A stretch of 33,749 nucleotides of DNA, from NCBI GenBank assembly GCA_937922015.1, contig CAKZVB010000148.1, positions 1 to 33,749 on the forward strand, read 5' to 3'. Shown here piece by piece: positions 1-7,611 of this stretch; position 1 is the stretch's first letter, and the number at the start of each line of letters is the position of its first letter. The notes beneath the pieces are model-generated. The model saw only the letters and a program-made list of their open reading frames with translations, did not search any database and was not told where the DNA came from. The position numbers and the translations under genes are program-made. This DNA is from an uncultured Granulosicoccaceae bacterium (lineage in GTDB: Bacteria; Pseudomonadota; Gammaproteobacteria; Granulosicoccales; Granulosicoccaceae).

Positions 1-67
1 CTACTACGGACCACTCATGCGCGCAATCAATCGCCGGACACATGTAGTTAGCAGGCAAAATCTCACG
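1..67. repeat. Divergent copy of a dispersed intergenic repeat (copy A)
   Basis: This stretch resembles 18403-18509. Shared blocks in the same order are CGGACCAC, then CCGG-CA-ATGTAG, then GGCAAA(A)TCTCACG. The copy may extend beyond the left edge of the window. It lies downstream of a minus-strand gene and no coding frame fits it. The similarity was found by eye and is imperfect, with gaps. Confidence 0.4.
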
Positions 68-197
68 ACAGATAATCAGCTTGCGCAAGCTTTTGATACC
101 GTTGGTTGGATATCAACTGTATCCGATGCAGCGCGGGGAGGGTGTTGATCCGGGGCAGAAAAGGGGAGGTTGAACAGCGTGTTTTCGAATGCGTCGA

Positions 198-221
198 CGA
201 GCCTTTCGCGTGAAAGGCTCG
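198..221 (-). terminator. Stem-loop after the coiled-coil gene
   Basis: CGAGCCTTTC and GAAAGGCTCG form a perfect 10-bp stem with a 4-nt loop, starting 10 bases past the stop codon at 232. There is no T-run on the minus strand after the stem, so it may be a transcript-end or stabilising hairpin rather than a classical intrinsic terminator. Confidence 0.5.
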
Positions 222-231
222 GACATTTGTA

Positions 232-1425
232 TTATCTAAGACGTTGCTGCATTTCATCGATGGTTGCAGCTAATATTCCTTTCTCTGCTGATACCTGCGC
301 CAACTGACGGCGCAAATCTGAGATGTCAGATGGATAGTGATTGCCAGACAGTTGCGCATTAAGCGATGCGGTTTGGCGTTCCTGATCAGCCAGTCGCGTG
401 CGCAGTTGATCGCGCTCAAAGCCCACCTCGTTCAGCGCTGTTTGCAACTCCTGAATCTGTCCTGAGCTGCTGCCAGGGGTGGCAGATGATCTGTGATGAT
501 CTTGTTGGGTTATTTGCAGGTGTCTGTTTTCTTCGTGCAGGCGTTCTACTTCTGCGTTTAGAGAATTCACCATCGGGCGTAGTCTGGCGACTTCCAGTTC
601 GAGATCGTTTGCGCCGCTGCCTTCGTTGCGAAGGGCGTCAGCGACAGCCGATTGCACTCGATCGTCAAAACCCGCTTGATCCTGTTCCAGTCTTAAAGAC
701 CACTGTCGGTAGTCTTCACGTTCTCTTTCAAGTGTCTCGTTCTGCTGTCTCAGGCGATAAAGTTCTGAAAGAGCGTCTTCACGTTCGCGTGCTTCAGTAG
801 CTATCCGCTGGCGTAGTTCGGCGTTCTCTTTGTTGGCGGATCGAAGTTCACCTACTTCCCTTTGCAACGCCACATAACCATCGTTGTTTTCAACGGATCC
901 AAGCGTTTGTAATTGCTCTTTGTTGTGGTGCAACTCAGCGGTCAGTTGTTGCAACCTGCGGTCCTTTTCGTCTGAGGACGACTTCAGCGCTTTGGTGAGG
1001 TTCTGCAATTTGTGGTTCTTGGCCCTTTCTTCGTTCAATTGTCGCTGAAAGTCCTGTACCTCTGACTGGCCGCTTTCCAGTTGTGTGTTTAACTCTCTTT
1101 GCTGTAGTCGAGCGCGTTCTACGTCCTCTCGGTTTGCATCGATTTTGGTGTTAAGGGCAGCGATTTTTGTGCGCAAATTGTTGTTTTCGTCATCCAGTGC
1201 CTGATTAGATTTCTTAAACCGTCCAACAACCCGTGCGTGATCTTCCTCGGTGTCGGCCAGTGTGTTTCGCCAATCATTTTCGATGTTTCTCGAACGCCGC
1301 TGATGACCCAGTTTACCAATTGCCCAACCGATAAGCAGACCAATAAGACCTGCGAGCACCAGGAAAATCAGCATCTTTGTGATCAGATACATCACAGACG
1401 GGCTCAATGATGATAGAGAGGACAT
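232..1425 (-). CDS. Membrane-anchored coiled-coil protein
   Basis: The 397-residue protein starts with a single hydrophobic segment at about residues 15-36, ending in a GLLIGWAIGKLG-like helix. A long, highly charged region rich in Glu, Gln, Arg and Leu follows from about residue 45 to the end, typical of continuous coiled coil. No enzymatic motif is visible. This predicts an inner-membrane anchor with an extended rod; which side the rod faces cannot be told from the sequence. Its ATG overlaps the stop codon of the upstream BON-OmpA gene by one base (TAATG), so the two are almost certainly co-transcribed and translationally coupled. That suggests the rod works with the peptidoglycan-binding partner, but this is inference. 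I do not recognise a named family. Confidence 0.85.
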   Translation of the reverse strand: MSSLSSLSPSVMYLITKMLIFLVLAGLIGLLIGWAIGKLGHQRRSRNIENDWRNTLADTEEDHARVVGRFKKSNQALDDENNNLRTKIAALNTKIDANREDVERARLQQRELNTQLESGQSEVQDFQRQLNEERAKNHKLQNLTKALKSSSDEKDRRLQQLTAELHHNKEQLQTLGSVENNDGYVALQREVGELRSANKENAELRQRIATEAREREDALSELYRLRQQNETLEREREDYRQWSLRLEQDQAGFDDRVQSAVADALRNEGSGANDLELEVARLRPMVNSLNAEVERLHEENRHLQITQQDHHRSSATPGSSSGQIQELQTALNEVGFERDQLRTRLADQERQTASLNAQLSGNHYPSDISDLRRQLAQVSAEKGILAATIDEMQQRLR

Positions 1426-3107
1426 TAACGGGACTCCAGATTAAATTCTATGCGTCTGTTGGCGGTCTGACCTTCTCGAGTCTCGTTGTCCGCTACAGGT
1501 TTTGTTTCGCCATAACCAATCGGTCGTAGTCGACTGGAAGGCACTTGTTTTGTTATTAGATAATCTCGCACAGCAATAGCTCGTTTTTTACTGAGCTCAA
1601 GGTTAGTCAGCGTGTCACCGGTGCTATCGGTATGGCCAGCTATTTCAATAACCTGACCTTTGTAGCTGTTAATCGTCCGCGCAACCTGATCAAGTACTTG
1701 TGTCGCTTCTGCTGTAAGGGTGGTTTGGCCACTGGTGAACACAATAGCTTTAGTGTTCAAACTGGCAAGCTCTTTTTGAAGTTCCTGTGCAAGGAGTTCT
1801 TCGCCACTAAGGGCCAGTGGCTGGGAATCCCTGACTGTAAAATTATTGACTACATTGAGTTTTTTGCCGGTGATATCGGCAGCCGCATTGGCGACGGTGC
1901 GACCAAGCAGTCGGTCATTGACATTGCCGCTGAGCATGAGTTGTCCGCTGTTGATGCTGACGGTAAAATCGTTAATAGATCGAACATTGTCGGTGATGGT
2001 CAGCGCCTCATTGAGCCAGTCAGACTTTGCTACTGAGTCATCTATAGTGAGTTGATCGCTTATACCGGTGTCGAAGATGCTATTAAGTCTGCTGCGAATC
2101 GTATCTGCTTCTCGTTTTGAACTGACAGTCCCGGTGAGTGTAATACCGTCGTTAAACGAGTTTATTTTTAACGATGCCGGGCGTTTGTTTATCGTGCGGT
2201 TAGGTTTAAGATCCGGGGCGGGTAATTTGCTGCTGCTTTTTATTAACCCCAACTCGGTTGATACCTCCAGATAGCGTCCCAGCAATTTTTCCGCCTGAGC
2301 TTTTTTAGTGTTGCCAAGAGTTTCTGATGAGACAAGTCCGGTAATAATGGCGTTGTTTTGCGTTATTTTCAGTCCTGGATTTTCAATGTCGTCCATTTGA
2401 TCGATAAGGGCAATAGCGCCATCCAGCCATGTGGGTGTTGCAGAGCCGACGTAGGTGGACATATCTTCTTCGATATTGGCCCGGCCAAATTTGCCTGCAA
2501 GGGCGTCGTGGATGCGTTCAATGGACTCAATGTCGGGAACGATGCCTTGTACGCTCACCTGACCCTCAACCACACTGATATCCAGTGTCGACGGCGACAA
2601 AGCCTCTTCTGCTTCGGCGGAACCGGAGTTCGCTGGATCGGACTCCAGAACCAGAGCAGGCTTGTCGGCGACCGGGGTGCCGGTATCGTTGTTCGCCGCG
2701 AGTGTTGTTTGTGGTGATGGCTGGTCTGTTTTGCTCAGCGCTGCCTCGGTTTCCGTTGGTTCCGGCTTTTCCGTGGAGGCGTTGGAGTCAACCACAAGCT
2801 GGTTGAAGACACGTGCGATTCCATAGGTTTCAGCAGCGGATTTTTCGGCTTTGTCTCTGGTGGCAGAGTCGGCGACACTGCCGGTCAGTGTAACGTCCTG
2901 GCCTTCAACAGAAATGCCGCTGCCGCTTATCCCTGCGCTGCTGAGTGAATCGGAGACTCTGTCTGTTAAATCTGCTTCTATCGAGGGGCGCAGTTGTGTC
3001 AGGCAAAGATACAATGCTGCAAGGGTAAGTAATATACCCAGTAGCAGCAGCGATAGCGTAGTGCCAACGCCTGCCGCGCGCGACGGTGTGGTTCGGTTAG
3101 ATTGCAT
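1425..3107 (-). CDS. BON-domain and OmpA-family peptidoglycan-binding protein (OmpATb/ArfA-like layout)
   Basis: The 560-residue protein has one N-terminal membrane helix (about 15-38), then BON-like alpha/beta repeats at about 45-108, 172-290 and 310-425. A Thr/Pro/Ala-rich spacer (about 108-170) separates the first BON-like unit from the rest. A C-terminal OmpA domain (about 440-560) carries GHTDSTG and LSKKRA, which hold the Asp and Arg that bind diaminopimelate in this family. BON plus OmpA on one membrane anchor is the layout of mycobacterial OmpATb; here the BON-like region is expanded. It is likely anchored in the inner membrane and grips peptidoglycan. The ATG at 3107 follows an AAAGAGAC ribosome-binding sequence, and the stop overlaps the start of the coiled-coil gene. 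The BON count rests on eye-read repeats. Confidence 0.85.
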   Translation of the reverse strand: MQSNRTTPSRAAGVGTTLSLLLLGILLTLAALYLCLTQLRPSIEADLTDRVSDSLSSAGISGSGISVEGQDVTLTGSVADSATRDKAEKSAAETYGIARVFNQLVVDSNASTEKPEPTETEAALSKTDQPSPQTTLAANNDTGTPVADKPALVLESDPANSGSAEAEEALSPSTLDISVVEGQVSVQGIVPDIESIERIHDALAGKFGRANIEEDMSTYVGSATPTWLDGAIALIDQMDDIENPGLKITQNNAIITGLVSSETLGNTKKAQAEKLLGRYLEVSTELGLIKSSSKLPAPDLKPNRTINKRPASLKINSFNDGITLTGTVSSKREADTIRSRLNSIFDTGISDQLTIDDSVAKSDWLNEALTITDNVRSINDFTVSINSGQLMLSGNVNDRLLGRTVANAAADITGKKLNVVNNFTVRDSQPLALSGEELLAQELQKELASLNTKAIVFTSGQTTLTAEATQVLDQVARTINSYKGQVIEIAGHTDSTGDTLTNLELSKKRAIAVRDYLITKQVPSSRLRPIGYGETKPVADNETREGQTANRRIEFNLESR

Positions 3108-3403
3108 TACATGTCTCTTTATTCTTATAAGTTGGCAGCTAACCTTGCGTCGATCGCGGTATCGATGCGCCTCACACGAGATGTGCTGGCAGCTTAACTC
3201 TGGTTTTTTTTTGGTTAGATAGTTCTTTTTGTTATTTCAATTGTAGACTAACCATTACAAACCTCCATGAGACTAGCAAAAGTGGTGATCGACAATCCTG
3301 ACCACAACGAAAGTATTCTTTTATTACTGGTTAGTTCATGCGTTGAATTTTTCAATTACACTGCTCGCCAGACTTTTGACTCTTTCAGGCAGATATTTAC
3401 TTA
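3108..3403. other. Divergent intergenic region
   Basis: These 296 bases separate two divergent genes and must hold both promoters. The middle is AT-rich, with a run of nine T near 3205. GGTTAG at 3212-3217 and CTAACC at 3248-3253 form inverted arms about 30 bases apart. I could not find a convincing -35/-10 pair and assign no specific site. Confidence 0.4.
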
Positions 3404-4936
3404 ATGCGAGCACACGGCCTCAATTCTTTGAAAGCAGCAATACTGGTTACGCTACTCAGTATAGGTGTCATTCTACCTTCCGGTAGCAGCGCAGATCCGG
3501 CCGGGCCAATAGCCGAATGCCGGCAGCAATCGTTAGATCACACCGGTTTTGTGGAATGTTTGAAACTTCTTCTCGAGCAGTCGGAGACAGCCTTAGATGG
3601 TATTGAGGAGAAATGGCGCACTGCGCTTTTGGTGGCGGTGCAGGCACTTGAAACTGAAAACACGGTGCAGGCTGCCGATCCGCAAGCGGATTCTGTCAAA
3701 GATCCCGAAAAAACCGAACTGGCGTTAGTCGATTCTCTGCCGCAGCCAGACGAGGGAGTCATCGCAATTGTCAGCGGTCAGACGCTTGATGCTGACGTTG
3801 CGGCGAATGATGCATTTGTCATCAATGTAGATGAGGAAAATTCCTCGAATGTATCAGCGCCGGCGGAGGTTCCTGCCATCCCCGGCCCCGAACAACAGGC
3901 GCAAGGCTTTGCGTTGATGCCCAGCCTGTATCGGCAGTATCGTGATCAACGTTGCCAGTGGCAGGCAAGCCTGGCCGGCGCTGATCGATTGTCCCCGTAT
4001 TATCAGGCGTGTGTCATTGCATTGAATCGCGATCGAACATTGCTGTTGCGTCGACTTCTGGTGGAAAAACGCGCCAGCGATATCGCAGGTGAGTCATTTC
4101 GCGGTTACTTTGTGCAAACCGCCTCTGGTGGTAACTTTCAATCGTGTGAGCGTCGACAGGATTGGTGGGTGACTGGCAGTGACGATGTTATAGAAGCACT
4201 GATGCGACGATACGACGACATCACCAGTGAAAATCTTGAAATGGTGTACATTGAACTGCGAGGGCGTGCAGCAGGTGCGGTGTCCAGCGGGCCGGGTTCA
4301 GATTTTGTTGGTAGTGTTGATGTCAGCGAGATAAGCCTTATGCGCCCTATCCTTGATCATGACTGCGGGCCGCTGCAGGAAGCCGGCGTTCAGGTGGCCA
4401 CGGATGAAATGACACTGGCAGATGGCGACGAGGAATTTATTGATGATGCACCGGCAGAGACAGCCAGCGGCAATGCTGTCACGATAGATGACCTGGGTGA
4501 TGCAGGTTTTTTATACGGATACTTCAGCAATTGGAGGTCCGCATGTGCAATAGACAAATTGACGGTTTGCCAGGCACAGGCGCAGGCATTTTACTCAACT
4601 GAAGATGCCTGGATTGTTTCAGTGGACCGATCCTCAAATGGCAGGTGGCGTGTCCGGCTTGTGCCCACCACTGAAAACCATGTAATTGATGGATTAGTTC
4701 AGATAATTGTCGACGATTCCGAGATTAGTGCGCTCAATAAAGCAGCGACACAAGTAGAGGTGAATCGTGGTTTTGTAGTGGCTGAGGGATCAGGTGCTCG
4801 ACGGTTGCTTGGTCAAATGCGTCGCGGTCAATTGCTGGATTTTAAATGGACCGGGTCAGATCAGAAAGCGGCCAGCTTGTCGTTTTCTCTGCAGGGAATA
4901 ACTCGAGCGCTTGAATATTTCGATCAGGCTCAATAA
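3404..4936 (+). CDS. Secreted protein with LprI-like, NlpE-like and IalB-like parts
   Basis: The 510-residue protein has a Sec signal peptide (about 1-30). Residues 36-75 and 170-222 show Cys-containing helical patterns like the LprI/DUF1311 lysozyme-inhibitor family. An acidic linker joins them. Residues 229-321 begin FRGYFVQ, then F-x-x-C and WWV, a pattern like the OB-fold of NlpE-type copper-response lipoproteins. Residues 369-510 begin with W-x-x-x-C and a second Cys seven residues later and end with G-Q-L-L-D-F and SLQG, which recalls invasion-associated locus B proteins. A soluble periplasmic protein that senses or binds something is plausible, but no function is assigned. The ribosome-binding site is weak. 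The last 7 bases overlap the convergent xdhC-like gene. The domain labels are pattern recognition and need profile searches. Confidence 0.75.
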   Translation: MRAHGLNSLKAAILVTLLSIGVILPSGSSADPAGPIAECRQQSLDHTGFVECLKLLLEQSETALDGIEEKWRTALLVAVQALETENTVQAADPQADSVKDPEKTELALVDSLPQPDEGVIAIVSGQTLDADVAANDAFVINVDEENSSNVSAPAEVPAIPGPEQQAQGFALMPSLYRQYRDQRCQWQASLAGADRLSPYYQACVIALNRDRTLLLRRLLVEKRASDIAGESFRGYFVQTASGGNFQSCERRQDWWVTGSDDVIEALMRRYDDITSENLEMVYIELRGRAAGAVSSGPGSDFVGSVDVSEISLMRPILDHDCGPLQEAGVQVATDEMTLADGDEEFIDDAPAETASGNAVTIDDLGDAGFLYGYFSNWRSACAIDKLTVCQAQAQAFYSTEDAWIVSVDRSSNGRWRVRLVPTTENHVIDGLVQIIVDDSEISALNKAATQVEVNRGFVVAEGSGARRLLGQMRRGQLLDFKWTGSDQKAASLSFSLQGITRALEYFDQAQ

Positions 4937-5952
4937 GTAGTCTCGCCGTTGGTCTGGTCAGAGAAGCTTGATAACAGTTGAGCCACAATACTCGCAGCAA
5001 TAATGGCCGGTTGTTTGCCCGGTATCGAGTCCAGACCTATTGGCATAGTCAAACCTGACAATCGTGACTGGCAAATTCCCATCGTGCTCAGTTCTGATCT
5101 GACAATTTTTGCTTTTTTTAGCGAACCCAGACAGCCAACGTAGCTGAGATTATCGTTGCTCAGCGCTAAGTGACAGCAGCGAATATCCGTTTCATGATCG
5201 CTTGTGGCAATTGCCACTCTGGTTTGTGCAGGCAATTGATTGAATACGTTGTCACTTAATTCGAATAGTGAAAGCTTCTGCAGGTGACGATGGTCTGGCG
5301 ATGGCTGGTCTGAAATCCAGTAAATTTGCACCGGTAGCAGCAATAACTGGTCGATCAGCGAGCGTGCGACCGGGCTGTTACCTATCACCGCAATCGGCAG
5401 ATCGGATTCTCGTATCAGCTGCAAAAAGGATTTAGCGCCGTTGTTTTTAGCTTGAACAATAACCTGCTGGCCATTGTTTTCCCTGAACAACGCATCAATG
5501 TGACTACTTACCCCGGTAGTATCAGAGGAGTTTTCTATGACCTCATAGCTGGAAGCAGGTTGTCGGCCAGTGACTTGGATGTGATTGGCGAGAATTGCCG
5601 GGGTGCCGTCACGTATGGCTTTGCGTAGTTGTTTTAGCCAGCCCGGCGGCTGGTGCGCGGTGAACAAATCAAAAGTCACCGTGCAGTGACCATTTGCACG
5701 TCCGGCAACATCGCCGAGCGGGTATTCCTTTTCCTGCCACATGGTGGTGCCAGCAAGCATTTGTCTGGACTGCCGGATAATTAAATGCTGGCGATGGCTG
5801 GAGTGAAAATGCCCAAAGTGCTCATCTGCAGTGATCAGCAGACGAGTACCGGGGATTTCAGGGGATGAGCCATCGATTGTCCACATTGTGGCCAGCACAA
5901 AAGGGTCGTCTTTGCCGAACAGTCGGGTGATATGGTTGAGCCAGTGAATCAA
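4930..5952 (-). CDS. XdhC/CoxI-family protein, probably divergent
   Basis: The 340-residue protein matches the XdhC family: an N-terminal MIHWL and LATMW-x-x-DGSSPEIPG block (residues about 20-36), a Rossmann-like centre (IAVIGNSPVARSL), and a C-terminal YVGCLGS-x-x-K and PIGLDS block. XdhC proteins handle the molybdenum cofactor for xanthine dehydrogenase-type enzymes. Two signatures are altered: the usual G-x-x-GGG-x-x-E segment reads HFHSSHRQHL, and the usual P-x-E-I-A reads PAIIA. No xdhA, xdhB or molybdopterin gene is nearby. The start is TTG at 5950-5952; an in-frame stop at 5995-5997 limits extension, and the family normally begins with this MIHWL-like sequence. No good ribosome-binding site is seen. 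It may be a repurposed paralogue. Confidence 0.8.
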   Translation of the reverse strand: MIHWLNHITRLFGKDDPFVLATMWTIDGSSPEIPGTRLLITADEHFGHFHSSHRQHLIIRQSRQMLAGTTMWQEKEYPLGDVAGRANGHCTVTFDLFTAHQPPGWLKQLRKAIRDGTPAILANHIQVTGRQPASSYEVIENSSDTTGVSSHIDALFRENNGQQVIVQAKNNGAKSFLQLIRESDLPIAVIGNSPVARSLIDQLLLLPVQIYWISDQPSPDHRHLQKLSLFELSDNVFNQLPAQTRVAIATSDHETDIRCCHLALSNDNLSYVGCLGSLKKAKIVRSELSTMGICQSRLSGLTMPIGLDSIPGKQPAIIAASIVAQLLSSFSDQTNGETTY

Positions 5953-6360
5953 TTGCGTCGGTAGTAGTTGTTGCGTCGGTCCCGGCAGAGGAGTCTATCA
6001 CCGTTTTGCGGGCTGTAATATTTGCATCAGCAGGTGAATTTTGCCTGGATGCCTTTACAGGTCCTGAATTTCCACACCCCATGCCAATTATTAATCGATT
6101 TGTTGAGATCAAAGCGATTCTCTGACACCCGTCTATACTCCTTTGCGTATGAATGAAAAAAAGGGTCCGGGATGTGCTTAACCGCGCGTTTGCTATATCT
6201 GCCGCCAGTGTATTAGACGGATTGGACCGGAACCCGCAAGACGACAGTATTCGTGGAATGGATGACTACAAACACCTGCCCGGCGGGTACCCTCGTCATC
6301 ACTACCCGGCAACTGTACTTGCGTAAAATTAAAAAACAACATCGGGACGTATCAACAACA
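5953..6360. other. Intergenic region before the OmpA gene
   Basis: This is 408 bases between divergent genes. It contains a 10-base direct repeat, TTGCGTCGGT, at 5953-5962 and 5971-5980, directly upstream of the XdhC-like TTG start. An AT-rich patch lies near 6090-6108. An open frame from 6253 runs into the OmpA gene, but its product lacks a signal peptide at its front, so I treat 6253-6360 as leader. No RNA gene or firm promoter was recognised. Confidence 0.4.
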
Positions 6361-7554
6361 ATGAAAACGAAAAACACTCGCACCTTATTGCTAGTTTCAG
6401 GAGCGGTCTTTCTAGCGGGAAACGCTGTAGCTCAATCAGGTGGCTGGGATTCCAGTTTCCAGAAGAAGTACTACATCGCACTGGGCACCGGTTCATCAGC
6501 ACTCACTCCAAGAACTGAAGGTACCGGATTTACTATTCAGGAAGATACTGATACCGGCGGTACGGTGGCTCTTGGTGTCGATTTCTCCAGACGGTTGAGT
6601 TTTGAACTTCAGTACGCCGATCTTGGACGCACTCAACTTGTGGATACGGCTGCAGCAATCTCTGAAATTGCTTATATGGAAACGTCCTTAAGCGGTCTTT
6701 ATTATCTATGGAATGGTTTTGCCGATGATGAATACCTCGATTACGATGGTCTTGATTTAAGGGCTGGCTTGTCGTTTTACGGACGTGTTGGTTTTGGCGG
6801 GATGGAAAACGAGTCAACAGGCAACGTAGTGTACAGTCGTGCAAATGATGTTCAAATGTTGGCAGGACTGGGGCTGGAGTATGCCTTTGAAAACGGATTA
6901 GGTGCGCGAGCCGAGTACATTCGTTATGACACAGATGCCGAGTATGCCGGCGTCTCTTTGCTGTACCGATTCGGTGGCGGTGCCCCGGCACCGTCTCCTG
7001 CAGATCCGGAACTTCCGGTGTTACCTTCACCTGCTCCGTTAGCGACACTTCCACCTCCGCCACCACCAGCTGAACTACCACCGCTTGTTCCAGACGAAAA
7101 CACTTCGGAATCGATGACGAACGTAAATGATTCAGACGGTGACGGTGTAGAAGATGACTTCGATAACTGCCCGGATACTCTAGGCGGAACACCGGTCAAT
7201 AGCAGTGGCTGTGAGACGTTTAACGGTGTAATCGAAGGTGTGAACTTTCTATCTGGTTCTGACACTTTGACAGAAGTTGCCCGAACAGCGCTTGATGACG
7301 TGGTTGGAACGCTTGAAGCTTTTCCTGATGTGCAGCTATCGGTAGAGGCTCATACTGACAGCCAGGGCGTTGAGGAAGAAAACCTTGAATTATCTCGTCT
7401 TCGAGCTCTGTCGGTTGTGCGATATCTGATCTCACAAGGGATAGATATTAATCGTCTTCGGGCAAGAGCCTATGGTGAATCCCGCCCGATAGCAGATAAC
7501 TCGACCAGAGATGGCCGACAGCTTAACAGGCGTGTTGAATTTCGCACTCAGTAA
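6361..7554 (+). CDS. OmpA-family outer-membrane barrel protein with one TSP3 calcium repeat
   Basis: With the ATG at 6361 the protein has 397 residues and opens with a clean signal peptide (MKTKNTR, hydrophobic core, GNAVA cut site). An upstream in-frame start at 6253 would bury this signal, so I reject it. Residues about 30-205 alternate as an eight-strand OmpA-type barrel ending in LLYRFGG. A Pro-rich linker follows (about 206-250), then a TSP3 repeat with DSDGDGVEDDFDNCPDT (about 257-285), and a C-terminal OmpA domain with AHTDSQG and LSRLRA, which carry the peptidoglycan-binding Asp and Arg. It should anchor the outer membrane to peptidoglycan. A terminator follows at 7561. The two downstream genes also encode TSP3-type calcium repeats. 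Confidence 0.9.
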   Translation: MKTKNTRTLLLVSGAVFLAGNAVAQSGGWDSSFQKKYYIALGTGSSALTPRTEGTGFTIQEDTDTGGTVALGVDFSRRLSFELQYADLGRTQLVDTAAAISEIAYMETSLSGLYYLWNGFADDEYLDYDGLDLRAGLSFYGRVGFGGMENESTGNVVYSRANDVQMLAGLGLEYAFENGLGARAEYIRYDTDAEYAGVSLLYRFGGGAPAPSPADPELPVLPSPAPLATLPPPPPPAELPPLVPDENTSESMTNVNDSDGDGVEDDFDNCPDTLGGTPVNSSGCETFNGVIEGVNFLSGSDTLTEVARTALDDVVGTLEAFPDVQLSVEAHTDSQGVEEENLELSRLRALSVVRYLISQGIDINRLRARAYGESRPIADNSTRDGRQLNRRVEFRTQ

Positions 7555-7560
7555 AACAGT

Positions 7561-7596
7561 GGGGCATCAGTTGATGGTGCCCCTGTCTCGTTTTTT
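7561..7596 (+). terminator. Intrinsic terminator of the OmpA gene
   Basis: GGGGCA (7561-7566) pairs with TGCCCC (7578-7583), and two further pairs can form across a bulge. Six T follow at 7591-7596. It lies just after the stop codon at 7554, so the next gene at 7612 probably has its own promoter or depends on read-through. Confidence 0.7.
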
Positions 7597-7611
7597 AGGC
7601 TCTGTGAAAAG

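Noticed and set aside
63-257. 64-residue frame at the left edge
   Set aside because: It has no signal, family motif or ribosome-binding site and overlaps the hairpin and the end of the coiled-coil gene.
5858-6112. 84-residue open frame overlapping the XdhC-like start, possibly a frameshifted front
   Set aside because: Its sequence has no resemblance to an XdhC N-terminus, and the TTG start already gives the family-typical beginning.
6149-6181. Ten-codon leader peptide before the OmpA gene
   Set aside because: It lacks a ribosome-binding site and any run of a regulatory amino acid.
6253-6360. Extended start of the OmpA gene
   Set aside because: The extra 36 residues would precede a perfect signal peptide at 6361, which must be at the front.
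7220-7435. Minus-strand frames inside the OmpA, TSP3 and Ig-repeat genes
   Set aside because: They are shadows of repetitive or strongly biased codons and have no independent start signals or family motifs.
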